From assembly GCA_028285305.1 (NCBI GenBank), contig JANQPV010000022.1, forward strand, positions 263,322-327,321: a stretch of 64,000 nucleotides of DNA. Reading direction: 5' to 3'. Origin of the DNA: Alphaproteobacteria bacterium (GTDB taxonomy: Bacteria > Pseudomonadota > Alphaproteobacteria > SMXP01). Below are positions 56,358 to 64,000 of this stretch, piece after piece. The stretch's first letter is position 1; the number at the start of each line of letters is the position of its first letter. A program made the position numbers and the translations under genes. The notes under the pieces were generated by a model. That model saw only the letters and a list, made by a program, of their open reading frames with translations. It had not been told where the DNA came from and made no database searches.

Positions 56358-57641
56358 GTGTCTCTCCGCAAAATATCTGTCGTTGGATTGGGCTATGTCG
56401 GTTTGCCGGTCGCGGTCTCTTTTGCCTCCAATGGTTTTGAGGTCGTAGGATTTGATGTTGATGTTCAGCGGATTGAGGAGTTGTCCTCTGGGTATGACAG
56501 GACTGGGGAATTGGATGATGGACGTCTTGCGCAAGCGAAGCTGAAATTTACAGCGGACGCGTCTTCCCTTCGAGCAGCTGATTTCCATATCATCACGGTG
56601 CCAACGCCGATCACCGAACAGAAGCAACCTGACCTGAGATGTTTGGCATCAGCCTCTGTGACCGTGGGGCGCGCGCTCAGGCCAGGGGACATTGTCGTCT
56701 ACGAATCGACCGTTTATCCCGGAGCGACCGAAAGCCACTGTATCCCAATTCTCGAAGGTGAAAGTGGTCTTGCTTTTGGCCGCGACTTTACAGTCGGGTA
56801 TTCGCCCGAACGCATCAATCCGGGAGACAAGGATCACCGCTTTGAAACCATCGTGAAAGTCGTTTCCGGATCCGATGAAGCGACTTTGAATGTTGTTGCC
56901 GACGTCTATGGTTCGGTCGTACGTGCGGGAATTTATCGTGCGCCCTCTATCAAAGTAGCGGAGGCTGCCAAAGTGATCGAAAACACGCAACGCGACCTGA
57001 ATATCGCTTTGATCAATGAACTTGCTCTCATCTTTGACCGCATGGATATTCGCACAAAAGACGTACTGGAGGCGGCTAAGACCAAGTGGAACTTCTTGCC
57101 GTTTGAGCCTGGACTGGTGGGTGGCCACTGCATTGGCGTCGACCCCTATTACCTTACCGCAAAGGCGGATGCGCTGGGCTATCGTTCCGAAGTCATTTTG
57201 GCTGGCCGGCGGATCAATGACGGTGTGGCCAAGCACATAGCCAACAAAGTCGTGAAATATCTGGCCAGCCACTGTGATTCGCTTCGCGATGCCCGCGTGG
57301 CGCTCTTTGGCCTAACCTTTAAAGCCGATGTGCCCGATCTGAGAAATAGTAAGTCGGCGGATATTATTTCGGAACTGGGCGAGTACGGTATTCGTTCTCA
57401 GGTTCATGATCCGCTGGCGGACGGTGCGCAAGCAAGAATGGAATATGGTTTGGAGATTGCGGATTTTGAAGGGATCCGAGATTTGGATGTTCTGATTCTA
57501 TCCGTTCCGCATGCTGCCTATTTGAATGCTGTTCAAGAGAATGTGTTCGACCGCCTCCGTGACGGCGGGCTCTTGGTCGATGTAAAATCGGTTTTCGATC
57601 CGGCTTCGCTGCCGGACTCCATCCAATATTGGAGTCTCTAA
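56358..57641 (+). CDS. tviB: nucleotide-sugar dehydrogenase (VipA/TviB/WbpA-like UDP-GlcNAc/GalNAc dehydrogenase)
   Basis: ISVVGLGYVGLPVAVSFASNGFEVVGFDVDVQRIEEL...SGYDRTGELDD...YSPERINPGDKDH...LVGGHCIGVDPYYLTAKA; GTG start. Confidence 0.92.
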   Translation: MSLRKISVVGLGYVGLPVAVSFASNGFEVVGFDVDVQRIEELSSGYDRTGELDDGRLAQAKLKFTADASSLRAADFHIITVPTPITEQKQPDLRCLASASVTVGRALRPGDIVVYESTVYPGATESHCIPILEGESGLAFGRDFTVGYSPERINPGDKDHRFETIVKVVSGSDEATLNVVADVYGSVVRAGIYRAPSIKVAEAAKVIENTQRDLNIALINELALIFDRMDIRTKDVLEAAKTKWNFLPFEPGLVGGHCIGVDPYYLTAKADALGYRSEVILAGRRINDGVAKHIANKVVKYLASHCDSLRDARVALFGLTFKADVPDLRNSKSADIISELGEYGIRSQVHDPLADGAQARMEYGLEIADFEGIRDLDVLILSVPHAAYLNAVQENVFDRLRDGGLLVDVKSVFDPASLPDSIQYWSL

Positions 57642-57649
57642 CTCCCAAA

Positions 57650-58369
57650 ATGCCCCAAACTGTCTTCATCCAAGCGCGGACGTCTTCCCGGCGTTTGCCT
57701 AACAAAGTTGTTACAAGCATTCAGGGTCGGCCCTTGCTGGGTTACCTCATCGAGCGGCTACAGCAGTGCCGTCTTGTTCATCGGCTCGTCATTACCACCT
57801 CTGTCGAGCCCGAAGATGATGCGGTCGCCGCGTTGGCGAAGGATTTGTCCGTCTGCGTATTTCGTGGTTCTCTCGACGATGTTGCCGGACGGATGCTGGC
57901 TGCGGCCCAGGCGTATTCTCTTGCTTCATTCGTCCGAATAAGCGGAGACAGCCCGTTGATGGACGCCGAGCTTGTTGACCGGGCGATCGACTTGTTCGAG
58001 AGCGTCGATGCGGATCTCGTGACAAACACCTTTCCCAGATCCTTTCCCAAAGGAATGTCCGTAGAGGTTATCGGTACGTCCGTTTTGGAGCGCGTGTTGG
58101 GGGCGACCGACGATCCTCAAGATTTGGAGCATGTGACACGCTACATCTATGCTCATCCAGACGACTTTCGCATCCAAAACTTCTCTTGTGATCAAGCGAT
58201 TGATGGGCTTCAACTATCCGTCGATACGCCCGCCGATCTTGAGCAATTCTCCCGCGTATTAGGCCTTATGACAAAACCGCATACAGAGTATAAACTCGAA
58301 GATGTTGTTGCGTTGCTGGGTCGGGAAAGTGATGCGCCAGTATTGTCCGATGGGACTCGTACGCGTTGA
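57650..58369 (+). CDS. SpsF-like cytidylyltransferase family protein
   Basis: MPQTVFIQARTSSRRLPNKVVTSIQGRPLLGYLIERLQQCRLVHRLVITTSVEPEDDAV. Confidence 0.88.
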   Translation: MPQTVFIQARTSSRRLPNKVVTSIQGRPLLGYLIERLQQCRLVHRLVITTSVEPEDDAVAALAKDLSVCVFRGSLDDVAGRMLAAAQAYSLASFVRISGDSPLMDAELVDRAIDLFESVDADLVTNTFPRSFPKGMSVEVIGTSVLERVLGATDDPQDLEHVTRYIYAHPDDFRIQNFSCDQAIDGLQLSVDTPADLEQFSRVLGLMTKPHTEYKLEDVVALLGRESDAPVLSDGTRTR

Positions 58370-58412
58370 TGTCTCATATGACATCCAAGAACGAAACTAG
58401 GATGGTAGCCAC

Positions 58413-59564
58413 ATGACGCGATCTATTCCCTTTGGAAGACCCATGATTGGGCAGGAGGAAAAGGACGCTGTGATGAACGTGCTCTCGGGACCGATCCTTG
58501 TGCATGGACCGCAGGCGAAGCAATTTGAGGCCGACTTTGCGGCCTACACGGATGCGCAAGAAGCAATAACCGTGTCCTCATGCACGGCCGGCATGCATCT
58601 CGTTTGGTTCACCTTGGGGATGGGGCCTGGCGACGAGATTATCGTCCCGGCCGAAACGCATGTCGCAACAGCTCATGCTGTGGAACTCGTCGGTGCAACG
58701 CCAGTTTTTGTGGATGCGTGCCGCGCCACTGGCAACATTGATCTGGGTGCGGTGGAAAATGCGATCACATCTCGAACCCGAGCAATATGCGTGGTTCATT
58801 ACTTGGGCATGCCTGTGGATATGTCGCGAGTTATGCCGCTTGCGGAAAAGCACAACTTGTTTGTTTTGGAAGATTGCGCTTTGGCCGTGGGAACAAGACT
58901 AAAGGACGTTCATGCGGGCCTGTTAGGGCACGCGGGAGTCTTTTCCTTTTACCCCGTCAAACATATGACCACCGCCGAAGGTGGAATGATCATCACCAAT
59001 GACTCGGATCTGGCGGGAAAACTTCGATTGCGCAAGGCTTTCGGCGTCAACAGTACGCATAGCGAACGCAAAGTTCCTGGAGTCTATGATGTCGTGGCGC
59101 TCGGGTACAATTACCGGATGAACGAAATTCAGGCGGCGATCGGCGTGTCGCAGTTAAAGAAAGTTGATCAATTTCTTGAGGCGCGAAAACGAAACTATTC
59201 TGCCTTGGAAGAAGGCTTGCGCGGAGTGCCGCGGACTCATCGTCTGACATCGTCTCACGGCCCGTTCGTCAGCAGCCATTACTGTTACTCGCTGCTTCTA
59301 GATGAGGAGTTAGGGGAGTGTCGGTCTGAGATTGTCGGACAGTTGAATGCAAAGGGCGTGGGGACGAGCGTGCACTACCCGCAGCCCGTTCCACGGATGT
59401 CATATTACAAAGAGAAATATGGATGGACTGAAGGTTCCTATCCCAACGCGGCGTGGTTAAGTGATTGTTCAATCGCCCTGCCTGTAGGGCCGCACGTTGA
59501 TCTGGACGATGTTGCTTATATTGCCGGAACCCTATCGGAAACGCTGCAGGAGTTTGTGGGCTGA
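58413..59564 (+). CDS. DegT/DnrJ/EryC1/StrS PLP-dependent aminotransferase
   Basis: IPFGRPMIGQEEKDAVMNVLSGPILVHGPQAKQFE...VLEDCALAVGT...FSFYPVKHMTTAEGGMIITND (PLP Lys). Confidence 0.93.
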   Translation: MTRSIPFGRPMIGQEEKDAVMNVLSGPILVHGPQAKQFEADFAAYTDAQEAITVSSCTAGMHLVWFTLGMGPGDEIIVPAETHVATAHAVELVGATPVFVDACRATGNIDLGAVENAITSRTRAICVVHYLGMPVDMSRVMPLAEKHNLFVLEDCALAVGTRLKDVHAGLLGHAGVFSFYPVKHMTTAEGGMIITNDSDLAGKLRLRKAFGVNSTHSERKVPGVYDVVALGYNYRMNEIQAAIGVSQLKKVDQFLEARKRNYSALEEGLRGVPRTHRLTSSHGPFVSSHYCYSLLLDEELGECRSEIVGQLNAKGVGTSVHYPQPVPRMSYYKEKYGWTEGSYPNAAWLSDCSIALPVGPHVDLDDVAYIAGTLSETLQEFVG

Positions 59565-60604
59565 TGATTGATTTGACTGGCAAACGAATTGCGCTCGTCG
59601 GTGGTGCCGGATTCATTGGGCACAATCTGGCGCTCAAGCTAAGAGAGCATGGTGCAGATGTTCACGTCATCGATAGCCTGCAAGTGAACAATTTGGGTGC
59701 CTTTTCAAATTCGACGGATGATCCAAACAAGGTTCTCTATCTGGGTCTGATCAATGAGCGCTTGAGGCTGCTTCGGGAAGCGGGCGTGCCTTTGCATGTT
59801 GTTGAGGCGCGAGATTATCACCTTCTGTCTTCTACGCTTGCTCAGATCGAGCCGGAAACTATTGTGCAACTTGCTGCCATTGCCCACGCCAACCGTGCGA
59901 ATAAGGATCCCTTTAGCACGTTCGACCATAGTTTCCGCACGTTGGAAAACGCACTTGACATTGCGCGCAGCTTTCACTGTCACTTCGTCTACTTCTCATC
60001 ATCAATGGTCTATGGAAATTTTGATGGAGAAGCTGTCTCGGAAGATAGGCATTGCGAACCGTTGGGAATCTATGGCGCCTTGAAGTTCAGTGGGGAGAAA
60101 CTGGTTATCGCGTACAATCAAGTATTTGATCTTCCGTATACGATTGTGCGACCATCTGCCCTCTACGGCGAACGCTGCGTGAGTCGGCGTGTTGGCCAGG
60201 CGTTCATCGAAAACGCCCTTCGGGGTATACCTTTGACGATAAATGGCGACGGTGAAGAAGGGCTGGATTTCACGTATGTCGGTGATCTGGTTCAAGGGTT
60301 GGCGCGCGTGATTGGCCTTCCTGAATCACATAACGAGGTATTCAATCTCACTTTCGGTGGGGCACGCTCGCTTAATCATATGGCGTCGATCGTCCAAGAG
60401 CATTTTCCTGGGTTGGAGGTTCATCATCAACCTCGAGATGGTCTGATGCCAGAGCGCGGCACTTTGTCGGTTGAAAAGGCGAAGAGACTGTTGGGGTACG
60501 CGCCGGCCTTTCCCCTTGAGAAGGGCTTCGTTGAATACATAAACTGGTACAAAGATATGGCCGAGCGCCATCCTGAGCTGTTCGAACGGACCGCCAAAGC
60601 ATAA
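59564..60604 (+). CDS. NAD-dependent epimerase/dehydratase
   Basis: KRIALVGGAGFIGHNLALKLREHGADVHVIDSL...VYFSSSMVYGNFDG...YGALKFSGEKL. Confidence 0.92.
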   Translation: MIDLTGKRIALVGGAGFIGHNLALKLREHGADVHVIDSLQVNNLGAFSNSTDDPNKVLYLGLINERLRLLREAGVPLHVVEARDYHLLSSTLAQIEPETIVQLAAIAHANRANKDPFSTFDHSFRTLENALDIARSFHCHFVYFSSSMVYGNFDGEAVSEDRHCEPLGIYGALKFSGEKLVIAYNQVFDLPYTIVRPSALYGERCVSRRVGQAFIENALRGIPLTINGDGEEGLDFTYVGDLVQGLARVIGLPESHNEVFNLTFGGARSLNHMASIVQEHFPGLEVHHQPRDGLMPERGTLSVEKAKRLLGYAPAFPLEKGFVEYINWYKDMAERHPELFERTAKA

Positions 60605-60628
60605 GCGATCGTTCGCGAACGAATTTCG

Positions 60629-61369
60629 ATGCGGACTGTCATTCTGACTACGGACACGTTGCACCATACGTACTTTGTTGAGCACGTATCGCAGTCGTTC
60701 GACCTGTCGGCGGTTCTTGTTGAGGCGCGCCCCGCCGCTGTTCCTCCGTTTGAAACGGGCCATTCGTTTGAGACGGAAAGAGATGACTATGAACGTTCAA
60801 AATGGTTTGTCGGGCGGCAGGGCGTATTGCCGGAAGTCGCAGACATTACTTCTTTTTCCTCGCTGAATGACGATGACGCGGTCTCTTGTTTGAAGTCGTT
60901 ACGGCCGGACGTCGTGGTGGTGTTTGGCACCGGCCGCTTGAAAGCTCCCATTATTGGGGTGTGTCCAGATGGATTCGTCAATCTTCATGGGGGAGATCCG
61001 GAACACTATCGTGGCTTGGACTCACACCTATGGGCAATTTATCATAAGGACTTTTCCGGACTTCAGACGACCCTTCACCGGGTTGCGTTGGAGTTGGATG
61101 ACGGCGAAATTTTGGAGCGGATGAGCCTGCCGGTGCGGCCCGGCATGCCGCTGAGCGAGTTAAGAAGCGTGAATACCGACGTTTGCGTGAAGTTGGTATT
61201 GAATGCTCTGGAGGCGTTTCAAGCGCGAGGCCAATTCACCAGCAGGGCGCAGACACAGATTGGTCGCTATTACTCCTTTATGCCATCGGTGCTAAAAGAA
61301 ATTTGTGTCAAGAATTTCAACAAGTATTCGCAGAGTTTACATGCATCGCCCGTTGCGTCAGCGGGATAG
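60629..61369 (+). CDS. formyltransferase family protein
   Basis: LRPDVVVVFGTGRLKAPIIGVCPDGFVNLHGGDPEHYRGLDSHLWAIYHKDFSGLQTTLHRVALELDDGEIL (HGG-x-PxxYRG-like formyltransferase core). Confidence 0.85.
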   Translation: MRTVILTTDTLHHTYFVEHVSQSFDLSAVLVEARPAAVPPFETGHSFETERDDYERSKWFVGRQGVLPEVADITSFSSLNDDDAVSCLKSLRPDVVVVFGTGRLKAPIIGVCPDGFVNLHGGDPEHYRGLDSHLWAIYHKDFSGLQTTLHRVALELDDGEILERMSLPVRPGMPLSELRSVNTDVCVKLVLNALEAFQARGQFTSRAQTQIGRYYSFMPSVLKEICVKNFNKYSQSLHASPVASAG

Positions 61370-61375
61370 TTTCGT

Positions 61376-62281
61376 ATGTCTGTGCCGCCTTTCAGTGAAC
61401 GACTAATAGAGGACGGGGTTGCGATTTTCCTGTTTCACGGTGTGACCGATCGCCATGAGCACAAGATACGTAATTATACCCGCAAGCACATTGATCAGAA
61501 TCGCTTCATCGAAATCCTGCGGGATTTGCGGACGGTTGGAACACCTGTATCCATGGAGGAATTGGTCGCTGCCGAGCGGGGCGATCAGGCTTTGCCACCC
61601 AAGTCCTTTGCGATCACTTTCGATGATGGATTCCAGAACAACTATACGATTGCGGCGCCGATACTCTCCGATTACGGAGTTCCAGCGACGTTTTACCTGA
61701 CCAGCGGCTTTATCGGCACGAATGTCATGTCGTGGATCGATAGAATCGAGTTTGCCTTCGAGCTGAATTCAAGCGCCGAATTGTCTTTGCCTTGGGGGCA
61801 AAGGGCGTACCGGAATTATGAAGAGGCACAACTGCTGTTGGATGAAATTCGTAAAACAGTAAAATCGGACGACACTATTGATGAGCACGAACTTGCGACG
61901 ACCGTTCAAGAGCAGATGAATTTGGAGCCTACCGTTTCAAGTCTGGACAAACTGGATGTGAAGCTTACTTGGGACGAAGCAAGAGCGCTGAATGGCGATG
62001 ATCTTTTCATTGTGGGAGGGCATTCGCACACACATGCCATATTGAGTTTTCTTGATGCGGAAGGGCTCGATGCGGAGCTTAAAACCAGCAAAGACCTGCT
62101 TGGGCAACACGGGATCGGAGTACGGCACTACTCTTATCCTGAGGGTCTGTCGAACTGCTATTCGCCGCAAGTCATTGACGCCTTGAAGGACCTCGGCGTT
62201 GTGTGTTGTCCGACGGCCATTGATGGTGTGAATTCCCCGCCACTCAGTCTGTTCCACTTGCGCCGGATTATGGCGACCTAG
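61376..62281 (+). CDS. polysaccharide deacetylase (NodB-type) protein
   Basis: VAIFLFHGVTDRHEHK...KSFAITFDDGFQNNYTIAAPILSDYGVPATFYLTSGFIG...GGHSHTHAILSFL. Confidence 0.92.
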   Translation: MSVPPFSERLIEDGVAIFLFHGVTDRHEHKIRNYTRKHIDQNRFIEILRDLRTVGTPVSMEELVAAERGDQALPPKSFAITFDDGFQNNYTIAAPILSDYGVPATFYLTSGFIGTNVMSWIDRIEFAFELNSSAELSLPWGQRAYRNYEEAQLLLDEIRKTVKSDDTIDEHELATTVQEQMNLEPTVSSLDKLDVKLTWDEARALNGDDLFIVGGHSHTHAILSFLDAEGLDAELKTSKDLLGQHGIGVRHYSYPEGLSNCYSPQVIDALKDLGVVCCPTAIDGVNSPPLSLFHLRRIMAT

Positions 62282-62310
62282 TACCTTTAGCTCAGGAGCA
62301 TTGTTCGAAG

Positions 62311-63324
62311 ATGCAGCTGTTTGAGAAAAATACCGAAACCGATACGGTCATCGTCGCGGAAATCGGCGTCAATCATGAAGGTGATCTAGATAAGGCGCTT
62401 GAGCTGATCGAACTTGCGGCAAAAGCGGGAGCAGATGCCGTCAAGTTTCAGACCTATACGCCTTCGCGATATGCCTGTGCGAACGATGCCGAACGGCTGG
62501 CCCGAACTGGGAAGTTTGCTCTCGATATGTCGGACTGGGTTGTCCTGAAGGAAAAGGCCAGCTCACTGAATATCGGCTTTTTCTCCACTCCGCTGTCTGA
62601 GGATGTGGTGTCGGACCTTGATCCATTGTGTCCGGTTTTCAAGATTGCGAGTGGCGACATAACTTTTGAACCGGTCGTTCGAGCTGCTGCAGCGACGGGC
62701 AAGCCGCTTTTGGTCTCAACGGGTTGCGCCACGCTTGAGGAAATAGATGCTGCCGTACGATGGGTGCAAGAGGAAGCAAAAGATGCGCCGCTTCAGGACA
62801 GGCTGGCATTGCTGCATTGCGTGGCGGCTTATCCAACGGCGATCGAGGAGGCAAACGTTCGCAGCATTCCATTCTTGGCTGAGCGTTACGGCGTTACCGT
62901 TGGATACTCAAATCATGTGATTGGAATGGAGGCTTGTTTGGCGGCGATCGCACTCGGGGCTCCGATCATTGAAGTGCACTTCACGGATCAAAAGGAAGGG
63001 CGAAGTTTTCGAGATCATGAATTGTCTATGGACTTCGGGGATTTGAAGCGATTGGTCGAGACCGCGCCCCTTATTCGGCACGCACTCGGTGATTTTGGCA
63101 AGTTCGTTCAGCCCGGCGAAGAAGGCACGCGCCTCCTTATTCGCAAAGGCGTGGTTGCTGCTCAGGATCTGAATGAAGGAGACATCTTGTCGGAAGATAA
63201 CTTGATGTATGCCAGGCCTGCTACCGAGTTTGCATCCAGCGAGATTGGTGCGCTTATGGGGCGCAAGTTGACCGCTTCAGTGAAGATGGGTGAACTCATT
63301 CCACGGGCCGCCGTCAGCCCCTAA
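62311..63324 (+). CDS. N-acetylneuraminate synthase family protein (NeuB-like, with SAF domain)
   Basis: VIVAEIGVNHEGDLDKALELIELAAKAGADAVKFQTYTPSRYA...FKIASGDITFEPVVRAAAATGKPLLVSTGCA...GYSNHVIGMEACLAAIALGAPIIEVHFT; C-terminal SAF RKGVVAAQDLNEGDILSEDNLMYARP. Confidence 0.93.
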   Translation: MQLFEKNTETDTVIVAEIGVNHEGDLDKALELIELAAKAGADAVKFQTYTPSRYACANDAERLARTGKFALDMSDWVVLKEKASSLNIGFFSTPLSEDVVSDLDPLCPVFKIASGDITFEPVVRAAAATGKPLLVSTGCATLEEIDAAVRWVQEEAKDAPLQDRLALLHCVAAYPTAIEEANVRSIPFLAERYGVTVGYSNHVIGMEACLAAIALGAPIIEVHFTDQKEGRSFRDHELSMDFGDLKRLVETAPLIRHALGDFGKFVQPGEEGTRLLIRKGVVAAQDLNEGDILSEDNLMYARPATEFASSEIGALMGRKLTASVKMGELIPRAAVSP

Positions 63325-63338
63325 GTGGGTTTCGAAAT

Positions 63339-64000
63339 CTGATTCATCTCGGCGTTATAGGATTGGGTGTCGGCGAACGGTTGGCGCATGCCGCCGCGAG
63401 TCATCGTGCCTGTCGCATCAAGACGATTTGCGATTTTGATCACGATAAGCTGTCCGATGTTTCCTCACGATTGCCTGAAGCGCAAACGACAGAACGTGCG
63501 CATGAGGTCTTGGAAGACGACGAGCTTGATGCGGTCATCATTGCCTCTTGGGACAATTATCATTTTGAGCAAACGAAATCTGCATTGCTTGCCGGCAAGC
63601 ATGTGTTCGTGGAGAAACCTTTTGTCGTTCACGAAGACGAGGCGCGCGAAATCAGATCCATACTGAATGCGCGCCCGTCCCAAGTCTTCGCTTCTAATCT
63701 TGTCCTGCGCACGACGCCGCGATTTCGAGATCTCAGGAACCGCATTATCCAAGGGGAAATGGGGGAACTGTTTCATCTCAGCGGCGACTATGAATATGGA
63801 CGCCTTCAAAAGATCACGGAGGGTTGGCGCGGCCAGCTCTCGTTCTATTCAGCCGTTCACGGCGGCGGCGTGCATATTGCGGACCTTTTGATGTGGCTGT
63901 CTCAGTCGCGCATCAGCGAAGTGAGCGCGTATGGCAATGCGATCGCCAGCGCCGGATCCTCGTTCAAGAATTTTGATATGATCATTGCTTCACTTCGTTT
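63339..64000 (+). CDS. Gfo/Idh/MocA family oxidoreductase, 3'-truncated by window edge
   Basis: Not in the ORF track (runs off the edge). My translation from 63339: (L)IHLGVIGLGVGERLAHAAASHRACRIKTICDFDHDKLSDVSSRLPEAQTTERAHEVLEDDELDAVIIASWDNYHFEQTKSALLAGKHVFVEKPFVVHEDEAREI... Confidence 0.88.
   Translation, partial: MIHLGVIGLGVGERLAHAAASHRACRIKTICDFDHDKLSDVSSRLPEAQTTERAHEVLEDDELDAVIIASWDNYHFEQTKSALLAGKHVFVEKPFVVHEDEAREIRSILNARPSQVFASNLVLRTTPRFRDLRNRIIQGEMGELFHLSGDYEYGRLQKITEGWRGQLSFYSAVHGGGVHIADLLMWLSQSRISEVSAYGNAIASAGSSFKNFDMIIASLR

Noticed and set aside
56649-57272. 207-aa minus-strand ORF
   Set aside because: Antisense shadow of the nucleotide-sugar dehydrogenase.
63367-63891. ORFs 63367-63666 and 63667-63891 (+) and 63465-63809 (-)
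   Set aside because: Wrong frames; the real protein here is the edge-truncated Gfo/Idh/MocA oxidoreductase, absent from the track only because it has no stop in the window.
1-64000. CRISPR arrays, tRNA/rRNA genes, transposases, prophage
   Set aside because: No regularly spaced repeats, cloverleaf-like sequences or transposase/integrase motifs recognised on reading; a tRNAscan/ISfinder search was not possible here.

Overview
This 64 kb window looks like an alphaproteobacterial chromosome segment. That is a judgement from gene content and codon style, not a computed classification. It carries about 55 convincing protein-coding genes. I saw no rRNA, tRNA, CRISPR array or transposase.

Left part (1-25 kb): the C-terminus of a persulfide-dioxygenase/rhodanese protein; a CsoR/RcnR-family repressor operon (methyltransferase, MFS, LLM oxidoreductase) with a perfect inverted-repeat operator; a ParE/ParD-like toxin-antitoxin pair; a PQQ-type sugar dehydrogenase; an iron-box-flanked region with a TetR regulator, MMPL transporter, LolA-like protein, outer-membrane beta-barrel and TonB receptor; and lipid/CoA-type genes including a styrene-oxide-isomerase-like membrane protein.

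Three surface-glycan loci occupy about 16.9-18.8 kb, 25.6-36.8 kb and 44.3-64 kb: Wzc, Wzx, Wzy/WaaL-like proteins, sulfotransferase, glycosyltransferases, nonulosonate-type NeuB, two CMP-sugar transferases, DegT aminotransferase, formyltransferase and others.

Most notable observations: (1) the ORF caller splits a thioredoxin-fold gene at an in-frame TGA at 7614-7616. It reads through as WAPY-U-GC with a bacterial-SECIS-like hairpin at the right distance, so it is very probably a selenoprotein. (2) A translationally coupled epimerase/HAD phosphatase/HpaI-type pyruvate aldolase/CMP-sugar synthetase operon suggests an aldolase-based route to a CMP-activated ulosonic acid. (3) A 788-aa protein appears to fuse a flippase-like LPG-synthase TM domain to an O-antigen ligase/polymerase domain. 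(4) Several operator-like palindromes and a 17-bp perfect stem sit in intergenic regions. (5) The terminal oxidoreductase gene has no ATG/GTG/TTG start upstream of its Rossmann motif.
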